Assembly: GCA_021817755.1 (NCBI GenBank)
Contig: JAKAGC010000207.1
Span: 1 to 6,949 of the forward strand
DNA from: Acidobacteriota bacterium
GTDB taxonomy: Bacteria > Acidobacteriota > Aminicenantia > UBA2199
Length of the DNA stretch: 6,949 nucleotides
Reading direction: 5' to 3'
Shown here in pieces: positions 6,530-6,949 of the stretch. Within the stretch, counting starts at the first letter, position 1. The number at the start of each line of letters is the position of its first letter. Below the pieces are notes generated by a model, which made no database searches, was not told where the DNA came from, and was given only the letters and a program-made list of their open reading frames with translations. The translations under genes were made by a program, and so were the position numbers.

Positions 6530-6949
6530 ATGGAAAAAAAACGTAAATCATGGTTACTTACATTAATTTTTCTTGCCGCAATGCTCGGCGCCGGATATTT
6601 GCAAATCCAATATGACACACACAATGATTATTTCAGGAAACGGGAAACTTTCCTAACACTCCCTTCAGGAAAAACACTTCGGATATTATCATTCGGTTTT
6701 AAAAACCTTGTTGCCGATATGCTTTTTATCTGGTCCATCCAGTTTTATTCCAACTATAATCTAACCAATAGCTATGATTATCTTGCGCGGGTGTATGATA
6801 CCATTACAGACATTACTCCATCTTATAAAGAGCCGTATATAGTTGGTTCATGGATAATGTCATTGGAAGCAAAGAATCCTCAAATGGCTATCGATCTTCT
6901 TCAAAAAGGTGCCCGGAATATGCCCAAAGAATGGATATTCGATCATGAA
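6530..6949 (+). CDS. Membrane-anchored TPR-like protein, 3' end missing
   Basis: The first 140 codons of a gene that runs off the right edge. The protein starts MEKKRKSWLL and has one hydrophobic segment (about 8-23) after a basic head. It is therefore probably anchored in the inner membrane with the rest outside, or secreted; no lipobox cysteine is present. Residues 45-75 (LPSGKTLRILSFGF, then NLVADMLFIWSIQFY) match a stretch I recall from TPR proteins encoded beside ABC-2 transporters in Acidobacteriota-like and deltaproteobacterial genomes. Residues about 80-133 are helical, and YKEPYIVGSWIMSLEAKNPQMA followed by IDLLQKGARNMP reads like a TPR or TPR-like unit, a protein-binding fold. The start is 12 bp after the permease stop, in the same operon. 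No clear Shine-Dalgarno site precedes it, so translation may depend on coupling. Its function is unknown; a helper or scaffold for the transporter is an inference from position. Confidence 0.8.
   Translation, partial: MEKKRKSWLLTLIFLAAMLGAGYLQIQYDTHNDYFRKRETFLTLPSGKTLRILSFGFKNLVADMLFIWSIQFYSNYNLTNSYDYLARVYDTITDITPSYKEPYIVGSWIMSLEAKNPQMAIDLLQKGARNMPKEWIFDHE

Overview
The window holds five genes, all on the + strand and tightly packed. From left to right they are a soluble hybrid histidine kinase/response regulator (start uncertain), pyruvate, phosphate dikinase (ppdK), an ABC transporter ATPase, its ABC-2 type membrane partner, and the first 140 codons of a membrane-anchored TPR-like protein that runs off the right edge. 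No tRNA, rRNA, CRISPR array, insertion sequence or phage gene was seen. The only gap of any size is 121 bp, between ppdK and the ATPase.

The layout suggests two transcription units. The kinase and ppdK are 15 bp apart, with a strong ribosome binding site before ppdK, so they are probably co-transcribed. The ppdK stop is followed by a GC-rich hairpin that may end that unit. A tandem 11-bp repeat, ATCCGGTCCGG, then lies in front of the ATPase and looks like an operator. The ATPase and permease overlap by the four bases ATGA, and the TPR-like gene starts 12 bp after the permease stop, so these three look like one operon.

The DNA is AT-rich by eye and bacterial in style (Shine-Dalgarno sites, short gaps, two-component signalling). 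ATP/phosphate-type PPDK points to pyrophosphate-linked, reversible pyruvate/PEP metabolism, which is common in anaerobes. An ABC-2 ATPase and permease followed by a TPR-like protein with a conserved N-terminal stretch is an arrangement I associate from memory with Acidobacteriota/Aminicenantes-like and deltaproteobacterial genomes. An uncultured relative of such a lineage is a guess, not a demonstrated assignment.

Functionally, the kinase probably senses a cytoplasmic signal and passes phosphate within its own chain to its receiver domain. PPDK interconverts pyruvate and PEP. The last three genes probably form a membrane transporter with a periplasmic-facing or membrane-tethered helper of unknown role. 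I found no clear new system. The points most worth a second look are the tandem repeat upstream of the ABC operon, the lysine replacing the usual acidic residue after the kinase's phospho-accepting histidine, and the identity of the ABC/TPR module.
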